Source: Coleophoma eucalyptorum
Lineage: Eukaryota; Ascomycota; Leotiomycetes; Helotiales; Dermateaceae
NCBI GenBank assembly: GCA_026120035.1
Contig: JALRME010000035.1
Span: 310,001 to 374,000 of the forward strand
Direction: 5' to 3'
DNA length: 64,000 nt
Below are positions 23,701 through 34,402 of this stretch, one piece after another. Numbering within the stretch: position 1 is the first letter of the stretch; each line of letters begins with the position of its first letter. The position numbers were made by a program, and so were the translations under genes. The notes under the pieces were generated by a model. The model was given only the letters and a program-made list of their open reading frames with translations. It did no database searches and was not told the DNA's origin.

Positions 23701-26700
23701 CAATGTTTCTCCCCGTCGCATATATAACAGGACACCACGGGATCTTGACATGTTATTGGTCAGCAGAGCATGAATAAATCTCTGGCCCGAGGCTTCACTT
23801 TGGCCCTCGAGAAGGTGATCCAGAATTTGAAGATCGTATTTACCACCACATGCTTTCGCTTGCTATCATTTGTGTGCTTCAGTGTGTGTACTGGTAGCAA
23901 AATGAGCGGCAACAGATATAATCACACTGGGTATTGCGTGGCAGATCTTTCCAGGCCGAGAATGACTGAACAGAGACGGGTTTGACGGGCGGAAGTTGGC
24001 AAGATATGAATTCGAAGTGTTTGTGGTTATGAAATGAAATCTTATCATTCATCATGCAGAAGCTTAAGCGCTAAATGACAGTGATGTTTCTTCCTCTAAG
24101 TATCGATATATTAGGAACGTATGTAGAGAAAGTTTCCAGAGCAAAGTACTGGAATGGAAATCGGGTGGACTTGGAGTCTACTGTTGGTGACCAGTTTTGC
24201 AGCTTTTCCCATGAGATGTTGTATAACGCGACAGCATTGGATGAGATAGCTGTAAAGTACAATTTCATTTTCTTTTATTTTCACAGGTCCACGGTGGTCA
24301 TGCGAAATACGTCTCCTTGCCTCTTGCGGACTTGAAAATTCCGTGAAGTTGTCAAGATCCGTAGGAATTTGCGGATAACTCATATGAGCTTCCCAACGTG
24401 TAGTCTCCGAGTGTATACACCTATCATTTACGTTATTAGTGAGCGTATCTAATTAATAGAGGATTTGAAGTTTTCTTAGCGAAATGACTAGGGGAAGCAT
24501 TCCTCATATTGTAGGGTGAGTTTGGAGTATGATTCATGTGCGTTTGGTTAGACCCCGAAGCCGTTGAAAAGAATCCAAAGGGTAAACTGGCAGTGGAGTA
24601 AATTCAAACAGCCTCCTAAGGTGAGAGAGTCTCGTATGACAGCCTGTCCATAAAATACTCGGTGTGATACAATCAAACAGAGTTGCTGCAAAGCTTTCAG
24701 CGCGTGAACCTCTATGGGTGCAGCATACTGCGTGTATGATGTTTCGTTATACCAACACCAATTAAAGGCGGAAAGCAACAGCGGCTACGGCCTGAAAGTT
24801 CTTTGATACAATATACTCCATTTTGAGTCGCAAGTGAAAGAACCGAAAAACGTAGACCTTTGTATGGGAACAATTGGGAAAGACTATTTCATCATTGTCT
24901 GCCATAATTCAGGGTTCGCTTGCTCTCTTTAGATAGGCAACGAGACTTGGACGGGCCGTGACCGGTGGTCAAGAAATATCTTGCCTTTACAACGATATAT
25001 TTTTCGCCTGATTCTTTTCTTCCCTGCAATACTGAATCCATATTGAAACTTCACGTAGTATATTCGACGTGACTCTTGCTTTATGCCTCAGTGGTGCAGG
25101 GTTTGTGATCGACCATGCTCTGAAGATAGTTCAAGCGCAACAAAAATATATTTCGCGATGCCACAGGAAACATTTGGGACGTCAAAATTTCGTCCCAGCC
25201 TTAAGTTTTGTTGCAGGCAAGAAGATGTTTGTTTTGTCTGCGAAGGGTCGCGATAGACAGGCGCCGATTGCGGAATTCGTCTGAGACGCAGAAGGCTTAA
25301 CTCGTAGACTGGGACATTGAGATGGTTCTCAATTAAAATGAATGGAAATGAAGCTGAAGAAATTGTAATTTTGGAATTCAAGTAAACATCCTATCAGCGT
25401 ACTTCTCGGAAGTCTGGAGTTTATCAGTCCTTCAAAGGTACGCGCATAGGATATGGAGTGTCCTGCAAAGAATTCATTGAGTAGAATAAAAGCTTGTATT
25501 GAGAAACGCAAGAAGAGTACGAACGGCAAGAAGCCAGGTCGCTCAAGTGACGAGGTTCGAAGGTGAGATACGAAAGAAGACGGCTATGCAACTAAACAAA
25601 AACCCAGAACAACCCGTGGTTGCGATAGATAAACGAGTCTAGACCACCGCATCTGGCCTCAAGAGGAATGATTTCGGACCAAAAGGGTCCTTGACGATGC
25701 TCATCGTAAGCTTCACCCCTTTGAGGTAAACTTGCTTGCTACATCAGCGCAAAGGAGTAGCGCAGAGTCATGAAGGATGTATCGTGGCTCAGAAAACACG
25801 ACGTCGTCGCCAAACGGTATGATCGTCAAAACGTAAGGAGGTTGTATGATCGCCAGTGCTAGAAGATTCACAGAATTGCCGTGAACGGATCTTTGCTTTG
25901 CTAGTTAATTGTCCAAACAAAATAAATTTCCCGTACGGAATGATTTTTCCGCACCGAGAAGCCGTGTACATGGCGGACTTGAGACGAGTTTGATGTACAG
26001 CAAGGAGACAGGAGATGGTTCCAACACTCGTGACCGGCACCAAAAGGAGTCAAGGTGCTGGCGCTAAAGAGGCTGTGCAGATATTGACACTCGTCTCGGT
26101 CTACAATTCTCTATGCGCCTGGTTGTAGCATCTAGAAACGTAAGGCAAACTCAGGAGAGACATACGGCCTGGCTAGATGGTTTGTCTTGTTCCATGAAGT
26201 TAACAATAGCTGTGGCAAACCGACGGGAGGGTGGCGAACACGAACGGAGGTCAAGCTTCCATGCTATGCTCGCTTGAAGAATCATCAGAATCACGTCGAC
26301 ATGAGACGCTCAGCCTTGAGAACTGGGGCGAGACTTTCGCCCCTCCCCCTATCCCTGAGCGGGGCATGCCAGTGCTCTGCTCGACGTGGGTTGCCGAACG
26401 TGATAGGACGATGAGAAAGGTTCTCGACCAGGGATTCCGCACACCGGCTTAAGCTTAACCCCTCGTCTTCGTGTTATTGCCGTCTGGTATACTTCGTACA
26501 AGAACTATTGCACAGGAGTAGGGATGTCTCTTACTTCCTTCCGTGCCTTTACTTGAGACCATGTATGTACCGTACCTTACCTACAGTATGCTTAAGATAC
26601 GAGATAAGCGACTCGCTTAGTTGGTTGATTCTGTCCAGGCCCGCGAACGAGTTCACATCACACGTTTCGGGCCGTCACTTGCTCCGACGACTCTAATGTC

Positions 26701-28157
26701 TAATCCAACAACAGCAACAACAATACAGCCGACCAAACATCTAAGAAACGGCCTTTGAAACATCCAGCCCTCGCTATAAACAAATCAGTGCCAAGTCATT
26801 CATTGCCTAGCTGTCAAGTACGAACCTGTAGCATTTGCATCTCATGCCATAAATCGGATACCAGTTCACCGCACTTTGAGATGTCGTCCGAACATACCGT
26901 TTTCGTCACCAATCCGAGGTGCGGCACTATAAGGGCGTGCACAATGAATGATGCCAGACGGCCTAGATACGGATTATCTTGAATGCCAGTATCAGGGTAA
27001 ATTTGAGATATTCAGCCGTCACCAATTGGTCCATTGCCTCCTGTTGAGGTGGCTGAGCGCCCATTCCGCAACAGTCGTTGTCGCCAAGAGTTGGGACTAT
27101 GTTCCAAACGGCGCAACCGAGCGTTTGACTGCCTCTTTGGGCTCGTGTCGCGATTTTTCAATGCCATCGTTGTTCTGAACTCTACCCCACGATGTGCAGT
27201 TTTCCAGGGTCAACCCTCCCAAAATGGTCGCTGGTGTGCCTTGCGTCCTCTCCACTGGGCCTATGATCTCCGTGATGAGCGCTCCCTACAGGGTCCACGG
27301 CAGTTGCGTGGGCATGGAGTTGTTTGACGATCGACAGCATCCCCGAACGAACCTTCTTCAAATCTCTTCCCTCTCAACACACAGACTGTTCTGGCGTAAG
27401 ACACCCCGCTAGAGGACCGAAAAACAAAACGGATCCAATTGTGCTGTGGGATTTCCAGTGCATGCCAAAGGCGGCCAAACCTCAAACTCGCAGAGCCTCA
27501 GCCCTGAGGGAACGGCGAAGGAAACCATGTAACAATCCCGTGAATCTTCTCCAGTAATCGACGTCGAGGCAGCGGAGCCCTGGCTACGCATTGCCATCCA
27601 TTTCGGAAGCCAGCCTCTCGCATCGTTTGTTCTCAACTAGAGTCAGACTATCCGCCGCAGCGTCACTTGGGCAGCCCCATTGAATAGCTTGAGCTTCTGG
27701 GATCTCCATCCAATCGCTACATGGTCCGAAAGAGATGCATCTCAGCTCTACTCAGCCGCGCCGCAATTTCTGCTGATCTGAATTAGTAGTGCTCAGATGT
27801 GATACTCGTCTCGGAGAAGTATCACCAAACTTCTGTCATGACAGGAGAGGGACGTTTCCAAACGGGCCCCAAGTTTGCTCTCGCCAACGCAATGCTGCCG
27901 CAGCCACCAGCCCGCGGCATCCGGTCTTTTGAGTACCAAGCTTTACCAAGGATCTCTTGGAAGTCTTGTGCATTCGAATTCTATAAGAGCATCGAGAAAT
28001 CCCACCAGTATCATCTTTTTTTCATCATCAGCATCTTCAGCATCTTCTTTACTTCTCTTCTTAATTCTCTTCTTTACCAGCCCGGCGCTGTAACATTTCA
28101 AACTTCAACTATCTTTAATCACCTTTAGTCTTTCAGATTCTTCCAAACACCTTCAAG
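20723..28157. other. 7.4 kb gene-poor region
   Basis: No gene could be supported in this longest empty stretch. Reading frames are short, under about 100 residues, overlap on all strands and show no domains. Base composition appears mildly AT-rich to about 26.1 kb and more balanced from 26.2 to 27.7 kb. A run of 14 G lies at 20730-20743, just after the transporter stop codon. No terminal repeats, transposase motifs or tRNA genes were recognised. The last few hundred bases, with repeated ATCATC/TTC-rich DNA near 28010-28080, are the leader of the Gas1-type gene. Confidence 0.5.
20730..20743. repeat. Poly-G homopolymer (14 bases)
   Basis: Fourteen G residues in a row lie eight bases after the stop codon of the frameshifted transporter. 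Such runs are prone to length error in sequencing. This bears on whether the frameshifts in the same gene are real. Confidence 0.8.
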
Positions 28158-29056
28158 ATGCAATACCAATCAGCAGCTCTTATTGTGGCTTTCGCCGCCA
28201 CCAATGTCTTCGCCCACGGTGTCATTGACTCCGTTGTCGGTGCCAACGGTGTTACCATGCCAGGTCTCTCCGGTAAGCTTCATCTTCGACACCTTCAGTC
28301 TTCTGGGCATCAACTAACAATCATCTAGTCGCTGATGGAACTCCTCGTGATTGCCCATCCCCAGGATGCGGTGCTGAGGCCGATACCACTGTCTTCAAGG
28401 CCAACGCTGGTGCTCTCGGAAAGACCGCCACTGGAGCTGTCTCTGCCTCCAAGATGGTCGCTGTCTTCATGGATGGTGCCAACGCCAACTCCACTGCCAC
28501 TGTCAAGGCCCGTGAGGAGCACGAGGCAATGATGCTCCGCCGCAGCTTGGCCAAGCGTGCCGACAACGGTGGAACCAAGACCCCAGCCGGTACCAAGGAG
28601 ACTGCCGTCAAGGCCTCCACCGGTATGGGTGTCACCCAGGGTATGCCAACCACCTCCGATGCTGGTGTTGTCACCATGACCTTCCACCAGGTCAACCAGG
28701 ACGGTGCTGGACCTCTCACCGCTGCCGTTGATGCTACCTCCGGAGGAGCTGATGCTTCCGCCTTCAAGGCCGCTGACGTTACCACCAACGTCCCAGGTAT
28801 CGGCATTGGCGGTCTCTCCGCTGCCCAGACCATGGACTTCCCAGTCGCCATCCAAATGCCAGCTGGCATGACCTGCTCCGGCTCCGTCGCTGGTGCCTCC
28901 AACGTCTGCGTTGCCAAGCTCCAGAACAGCGCTCTTGCTGGACCATTCGGTGGATCCGTTGCATTCACCCAATCCCCAGCTGCCAAGAAGCGTGCCATCG
29001 AGTACAACCTCAGCAAGCGCCGTTTCGCCCGCGCTCTCGCTGCCGATGAGGAGTAA
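28158..29056 (+). CDS. Gas1/MAS3/Egh16-family secreted protein
   Basis: A secreted 280-residue protein of the Egh16/Gas1 (DUF3129) family. Members are induced in appressoria of rice blast and powdery mildew fungi and contribute to penetration or virulence. Their biochemical activity is not established. Exons are 28158-28272 and 28329-29056. The signal peptide ends at VFAHG. The conserved start GVIDSVVGANGVTMPGLSVADGTPRDCP is followed by paired cysteines and a lysine/arginine-rich loop (LRRSLAKR). A conserved second half contains MPAGMTCSGSVAG. KR dibasic sites near residues 133 and 260 could be Kex2 cleavage points. Codon use is strongly biased to C-ending codons, as in highly expressed genes. 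A role in plant contact is inference. Confidence 0.92.
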
Positions 29057-30777
29057 ATTTGCTCTCAGCAGTGATTTCTTCCTGGGGGTGCTTTAAAGAC
29101 TATACCACGACGATATAATACTGGGTGCTGTTTCCTTTCTCAAAGTTTGTTGGACGATAGATGCGACTGTTTTTCGGTGGATTTCCTTGTTCTCTTCTGA
29201 TGTGGTGGATGTCCTTGGGGTTTGGCAAGAATCTGTGATTCAGTCATTCTTTAGGGAGGCAGGTGGACTTGTTACATAAATAGTCAGCAGTGAATTGACT
29301 TTATACTTTCCTTAAAATAATTGATGCTCGATCAAAAAAATTCCGTTGTTTACTTTTGTGATTGTGTATTCATGGCCTTGCAGTGACTGAGGCTGGTCGC
29401 ATAGTTTCCTACTCAGGGCCTGTGGACATTGTATGACGGGCTGTGTATTCTTGGGGCTCTTTGTGGTCCATATTTCCTTTGTTTTCAATACATATGTCTC
29501 GAATCCACCCAGTTCTCACGTTCCCAAGAAATTTACCTCTCTAAGCCTCCAATATAAAAACATCCCCCAGATCAGCATTCTGACGCAACCTCTCCAAAAG
29601 TCTATCTTAGCTCGCTACTCATCCGTCTCAATTAGCTCGCAAAATCCTCCCGCCACTGCCAAGAAGATAAGATAGGCATACTTTAATCAAACAGCACAAA
29701 CCCTTAGACGCGCAACAACTAGCGCCAGTTAAGGACCACCACCGGGTTTCGGAATGGCCTGAAACGAGTCGTGAGGTCACACCCGCGAGCTCGAAACGCG
29801 GGCTCAGGTGAGCCGGAGTGACGACGCGAGCTAAAGGTAGAGGAGGCAGAGAATGACGCACAGCAAGTCTTTGTTTTGTTTTGGTTTTGGTTTTTTATTT
29901 TCAGTCTTGCTGTCGAATATTAGATTTGGAGCATGGGCGTGCGGACTGGCTGCTTGTTTTGTTGTGGTTGCTGAACATCTGGGGGATCTTGCTGTCAGGG
30001 AGGCGTGGGTGGGATTGATACAGTCCAGGACTTTCCACCACTATGAATGAAATGGAATTGGGAGGCTGTATGAAATGTCTCACTCAGTCACTATTTCCGG
30101 AGTTGTACTTGACAGATTCAATCACATAGAGCTTTGGTTTTTTCCAAGAACTTGGCAAGAACTTAAGCTTCATGGCGCCGGGTGAGGCTTCGACTTTGTA
30201 CGTAGGGGAGCCAAGTAGCGAGGAGCGAGGACAGTCGCCGAGGCGCTTTTGACCCGATATCTTCGTTCTTGGTATTTTTAGTTCATACCAAAAGTTCTTG
30301 AGGTCTATTCTCCTTGATTCCGAGAATTTCCGGGCATCTTTTTTGGGCATATCCTGATGTCCTGGTGGCAAAGGACGGCAAAGATACGGCGCTGCTTGGT
30401 GATCCCTAACCCCCCTCCTTGAAAAGGCGTTGCTCAGAAAATGGCCAGAGAAAGAGTAGAAATTCAATGGGATTTTGACAATAAAATCTGCTTCTAATTT
30501 CCTCCTTGGATGCCAGTTTTACCAACTTATGTTTGATTCAAACAATGCGGTAGAATTTGCACAAGTCGTGAAAAAAAGAGTTATTATTTCGGGGATGGAA
30601 CTATGAAATACAAATGCGCATAGCATTACCAAAATACCCTCATCAATATTATAGGCATAAATTAATCTCGGAATTTCGTGTTTCTTTTATGAAACTTGCT
30701 TTGATTCCATTCTTATTATCTTGCCATCTCCTCGTCTTGTTTTATCAGGCGTATCTCACCATTCTCCCTGTACGGAA

Positions 30778-30790
30778 CCCCCCCCCCCCC
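30778..30790. repeat. Poly-C homopolymer (13 bases)
   Basis: Thirteen consecutive C residues lie in intergenic DNA. Length is likely polymorphic or error-prone. Confidence 0.8.
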
Positions 30791-31300
30791 GGCAAAATTC
30801 CTCGATTAGCCACAACCAAGTAATTGTTTCCTCAGTCCGGTCCGCACCTAACAAATTCATCAAGTACACGGAAGAGACACATAAACCAGGTTCAAGAAGA
30901 TTATTCCTCTGCCCTAGTGAAGCGCATCATGTCATAATAAATTGACCTCCATTACAGTTCTCATTATCTCTACGTTTCGGAAATCCAAAATCGAAGACGC
31001 AAGAAGAATGGCGAAATTTCCACTAAACCGAGGCAATGAAAGGAAAAATAGGAGTAAAATGGGGTCCTCCCACAGCTGATCCTAAGACGTTTATTCAACC
31101 AGAGGATATCCCAAAGCAAGAAAAGGGCGTATACTACCTGGATAGAACCCAAAATATATGATTTATCACTTGAAACAATGCAATTCAAAAATTACTGCAG
31201 GTTAGTGCTTCGGTCTCTCCAGGCTGGCTTTACTTTCTTCCATATTCTCATTGTGACGAGGGCACGTGGACATTCAATTAGTTCGTGAAAGAAAGAAACC

Positions 31301-31321
31301 ATATATATATATATATATATT
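31301..31321. repeat. AT dinucleotide microsatellite
   Basis: About ten AT units lie roughly 230 bases downstream of the glycosyltransferase stop codon. Confidence 0.85.
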
Positions 31322-31548
31322 ACTACAGAATGCGTGTTGTATGAATATTTTAGGATACAAAGCATCTTTATACTCCGAGGCCTAATTGAAGCCGAGTAGC
31401 CATATCCCATTTCACTTTATGTCCCACCAACGCCATTTTTAGAACTTAAGCCATATGATACATCTGTACAATCTAGAGTTGGCTAGCACCGGTGAACTAG
31501 CTGCAACCAAAACAAGGCTATAGACTGTCTATCTCCTTCGAGGTTCAA

Positions 31549-33543
31549 TTATTCCCAATCATGTTTCACCTTCCAAGCATCCTTCTCACTCAATCCCGCA
31601 TTGAGGAGATCGCAGTCACGATGACCCCACTTCTCACTAAAGACGTGTTGTCCATATTCCATAGCTGTGTTGAGACCCGTCTCAAAGTCTTGCGGGCTCT
31701 TATAAAACGGCTCACTCTCGCCACCTTTTTGCCGAGACTTCCACAGATTCCTGCCACTTTTTGAGTTCGCTTTTGAAGCCTGCATCTGTTCACTGACATC
31801 AATGATATTTTGGAATGCAGGACTGTTGGGAATGTCGTCTATCCATTCAGTTGGACGTGCTGTACTATGATGGGGGAGTTTTGATGGAGAAGGCGGGTCT
31901 GGGACGATGAATTTCTCAGGTTCCTCACTATCAACGATAGCATTGGTATCCAGAAAGCTGGCATTCTTCATAGTTCCGTCGGCTGATCGCTTTCTATATA
32001 GAACAGAGAGGTCATCCAGGCTTGTGCCAACATCGAAGATACGCCCAGCATTTGCGTCTGTTATCTTGAATCCTCGCATGAGCAAACGCTCATACATATC
32101 ACAGTCTGCCATGTAATACGGAATGCTGGTGTCCCAGCCACCGACTTCCTCATAAGCCTTGGTCTGAACCAAAGCAAGATTGTCATAATGGAAGAACCGG
32201 GCAGCCCACCTTTTGTTAGTCAGCTGTTTTTCTGGCAGAGGTTGATGTATTTTGTGAGCCCAATGCTCGGGAGGCCCGTGAGAATTATCCCATTCTCGCC
32301 CTGGTGGTGGAGCCCAGCCATCAGCGTTTGTGTCTCTCAGTACGTCAACAGCGTGCCTATACAAGGATATAAGCCTAGGGGCTCTAGGAGGATGGAGATG
32401 AGAGTGAGATGATGTTTCGTCAGGCTTTGGAGGAGGTAGTACAGCAGCTTTAGCGGGAAGGTTTACTGCGGCTTCGGCTGCAGCTGGACCTTTCAATGGA
32501 GGAGGCACAGGCTTTCCAGGAGGCGCAGGAACAGCCTTCGCCTCTGCCATCGCTTCCGCTGCTTGCGGTCCCTTCAATGGAGGAGGCACAGGCTTTCCAG
32601 GAGGTGCTGGGACAGCCTTCGCCTCTGCCAATGCTTCTGCTGCTTGCGGTCCCTTTAATGGAGGAGGGACAGGCTTTCCCGGAGGCACTTGAATTGGCTT
32701 GTCCAGCGCTTCTGCTGGTGGTGGCTCCTGTAATGGAGGAGGGACAGGCGCTTCTGAAGCCAATGGGGCAGGCTTCTCCTTTGCCAGCGCTTCTTCAAAA
32801 GCAACGTCTGGTGCCATATCTTCCTCCACTCCTGCCTTTGGAGTAGGTCCATCCAGCACCAGATGTTCATGGGCCAAAACTAGAACATCCATATGTGACC
32901 AGAAGTACTGAGGCCAATCTCTTTCGATTGCCGTGAAGAGGAAAAAGTTTTGTAGCTGCGCGAAGGTGAGGAGCGTCGGAGTGACCACGACGTTTACACC
33001 AAGCAAGTGCAGTCTGGTATGGTTCAGGAAGAATGGGTTCTGCATCGAGAGTCTTCCATGCCTATTACTATCCATAACCCCCGTATTCTCGATCACTATG
33101 ATATCTCCTGGAGGCCATCCTGCGGTTATGTAGCTGACAACTGTCTGCTGCAACAATCGCCAGTTTCTCGTGAAGCCGATGAAAAGGGGCGTTACTTCCG
33201 GAACATGCTCTTTTGGTGGAAGGTTCCAAGTCGGTATCGGGGGCAAGTCAGCGGGAGATTTAGCAGTTGCCGCCGAGGGGAAGTTATCGACGACTAGCGG
33301 TAGGGCTTTCGACGGAGGGATAGGTTTGTAGATGGGTTGAGGAGGACGGTAATCTGCAGATGCTGGTGGAGCTTCGGGGTTCTCTGACGGTTTGGTTTGG
33401 TACGGTCTGGGAGCTGCAGGAGGATATGGCGGCGTGTCATGGTTGATTCTCGAGGGGACAGAGCTCTGCAAAGCGTAAAACATCAGGATGAGGGTTATGG
33501 CCACAAAAACCGTGAGCTGTGTGCTCCGAGCCATAATGCGCAT
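31549..33543 (-). CDS. Type II membrane glycosyltransferase-like protein with Pro-rich minisatellite insert
   Basis: A single-exon protein of 664 residues. A short cytoplasmic tail is followed by one signal-anchor helix (about residues 10-26) and a Pro-rich stem. The first half of a glycosyltransferase-2-like domain begins near TPLFIGFTRNWRLLQQTV and runs to a probable nucleotide-sugar/metal site, FWSHMDVLVL (216-223). The domain is then interrupted by about 150 low-complexity residues containing three near-identical 27-residue units and one degenerate unit. It resumes at RFFHYDNLAL, with GGWDTSIPYYMADCDMYERL carrying the second acidic motif. Similar fungal proteins are known only as uncharacterised glycosyltransferases, probably in the Golgi. 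The acceptor is unknown. The start is the first ATG before the membrane helix. The gene is divergent from a DUF3431 gene. Confidence 0.78.
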   Translation of the reverse strand: MRIMARSTQLTVFVAITLILMFYALQSSVPSRINHDTPPYPPAAPRPYQTKPSENPEAPPASADYRPPQPIYKPIPPSKALPLVVDNFPSAATAKSPADLPPIPTWNLPPKEHVPEVTPLFIGFTRNWRLLQQTVVSYITAGWPPGDIIVIENTGVMDSNRHGRLSMQNPFFLNHTRLHLLGVNVVVTPTLLTFAQLQNFFLFTAIERDWPQYFWSHMDVLVLAHEHLVLDGPTPKAGVEEDMAPDVAFEEALAKEKPAPLASEAPVPPPLQEPPPAEALDKPIQVPPGKPVPPPLKGPQAAEALAEAKAVPAPPGKPVPPPLKGPQAAEAMAEAKAVPAPPGKPVPPPLKGPAAAEAAVNLPAKAAVLPPPKPDETSSHSHLHPPRAPRLISLYRHAVDVLRDTNADGWAPPPGREWDNSHGPPEHWAHKIHQPLPEKQLTNKRWAARFFHYDNLALVQTKAYEEVGGWDTSIPYYMADCDMYERLLMRGFKITDANAGRIFDVGTSLDDLSVLYRKRSADGTMKNASFLDTNAIVDSEEPEKFIVPDPPSPSKLPHHSTARPTEWIDDIPNSPAFQNIIDVSEQMQASKANSKSGRNLWKSRQKGGESEPFYKSPQDFETGLNTAMEYGQHVFSEKWGHRDCDLLNAGLSEKDAWKVKHDWE
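32443..32757. repeat. In-frame 81-base coding minisatellite
   Basis: On the minus strand, three 81-base units (32685-32443) encode PPGKPVPPPLKGPQAAEA plus nine further residues each, the last unit diverging at its end. A fourth degenerate unit lies upstream (to about 32757). All units keep the reading frame of the glycosyltransferase. Units one and two differ at one residue (L/M), which suggests recent duplication. Confidence 0.88.
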
Positions 33544-34402
33544 TTGTGTAGCGGACACTGGCTAAACACGCAAGAAGACGATATGTAGAGGAGATCCTCC
33601 TACCTCAGCTCACCATATCAGCCGTGAATGTGAACATTAGGCTGATGTCAATTATGCTGTGGTCATATATTTGACTCGACAAGGAGCTCGCTCCATCTGC
33701 GCTGAAACGGCCAAGGCGGGTGGGTTGCTGGCAGAGCGGAGCCATGGTAGATGTGCCGCGAACCCCAGCAGGAGACAATCACGACAGCACGTGACCCAAA
33801 GCCATTTAGTCTTTACTTGCTTCTGCACCCCTGTATTGTTTTGTGACACGACATTCTTGTCGCTTCCTGTCGCATATGAGACTGTCTTTGCAGAGATGGC
33901 TGTGGCATGTTGTTCTTGGACTTTCGAGTATCCGCCATGTAGATACCACCAATCCGAAATCCCGGGTTTTTACAACTTGGTGCTCTCTAACAGACAAGAG
34001 CCTCCTCGTTTGCATTATCTTGTGCCGCCCGCCTGAAATCAACCCTAGAAAATTTGGATGTAAGCAGCCCGGAAAGAAGTATGGGGAATCCCAGCCTTAA
34101 AATACTTCCCTGCCACCTGGATCTGCGAGAACGATCGTATACACGTCAGCTGAGATTGGATAAGATGCACGCTAATGTCCAGCGGTGAGGCACAATCGGA
34201 TAAATGTTGTTTACTCACAACGCCGTAATACTTTTGCTCAAGCGCTTGTATTCCTGCCACCTATACATAACAAAGTTGTATCAAATAAAATTCCAGGTTC
34301 GTTCCTTGCAGCCATAACATTCCTTTGACGGTCAAGAATATTTATACGTCTTGTTGCGTCTTTAGATGTTTTCCTGTTGGTTGTCCCTCCCCGCTAGCAG
34401 CG
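33544..34402. promoter_or_regulatory. Divergent promoter between glycosyltransferase and DUF3431 genes
   Basis: This 859-base interval lies between two start codons pointing away from each other, so it should drive both genes. A 125-residue plus-strand frame (33659-34036) has no ATG near its start and no recognisable domain. No strong palindrome was found. Confidence 0.5.

Larger units (their letters stand above)
29057..31548. other. Intergenic, no gene recognised
   Basis: This 2.5 kb stretch holds the 3' flank of the Gas1-type gene and that of the minisatellite-bearing glycosyltransferase. A 127-residue frame on the minus strand (30084-30467) has no ATG at its start and no recognisable domain. 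A run of 13 C (30778-30790) and an AT dinucleotide repeat (31301-31321) are present. Confidence 0.5.

Noticed and set aside
28321..29016. Long open frames of 231 and 215 residues antisense to the Gas1-type gene
   Set aside because: They mirror a C-ending codon bias on the sense strand, lack domains, and the sense protein is clearly a known family with a signal peptide and a proper intron.
30084..30467. 127-residue minus-strand frame with a basic C-terminus
   Set aside because: It has no ATG start and no recognisable domain or splice partner. A fragment of an unknown gene cannot be excluded.
33659..34036. 125-residue plus-strand frame in the divergent promoter
   Set aside because: It has no ATG near its start, overlaps a probable promoter, and lacks any family resemblance.
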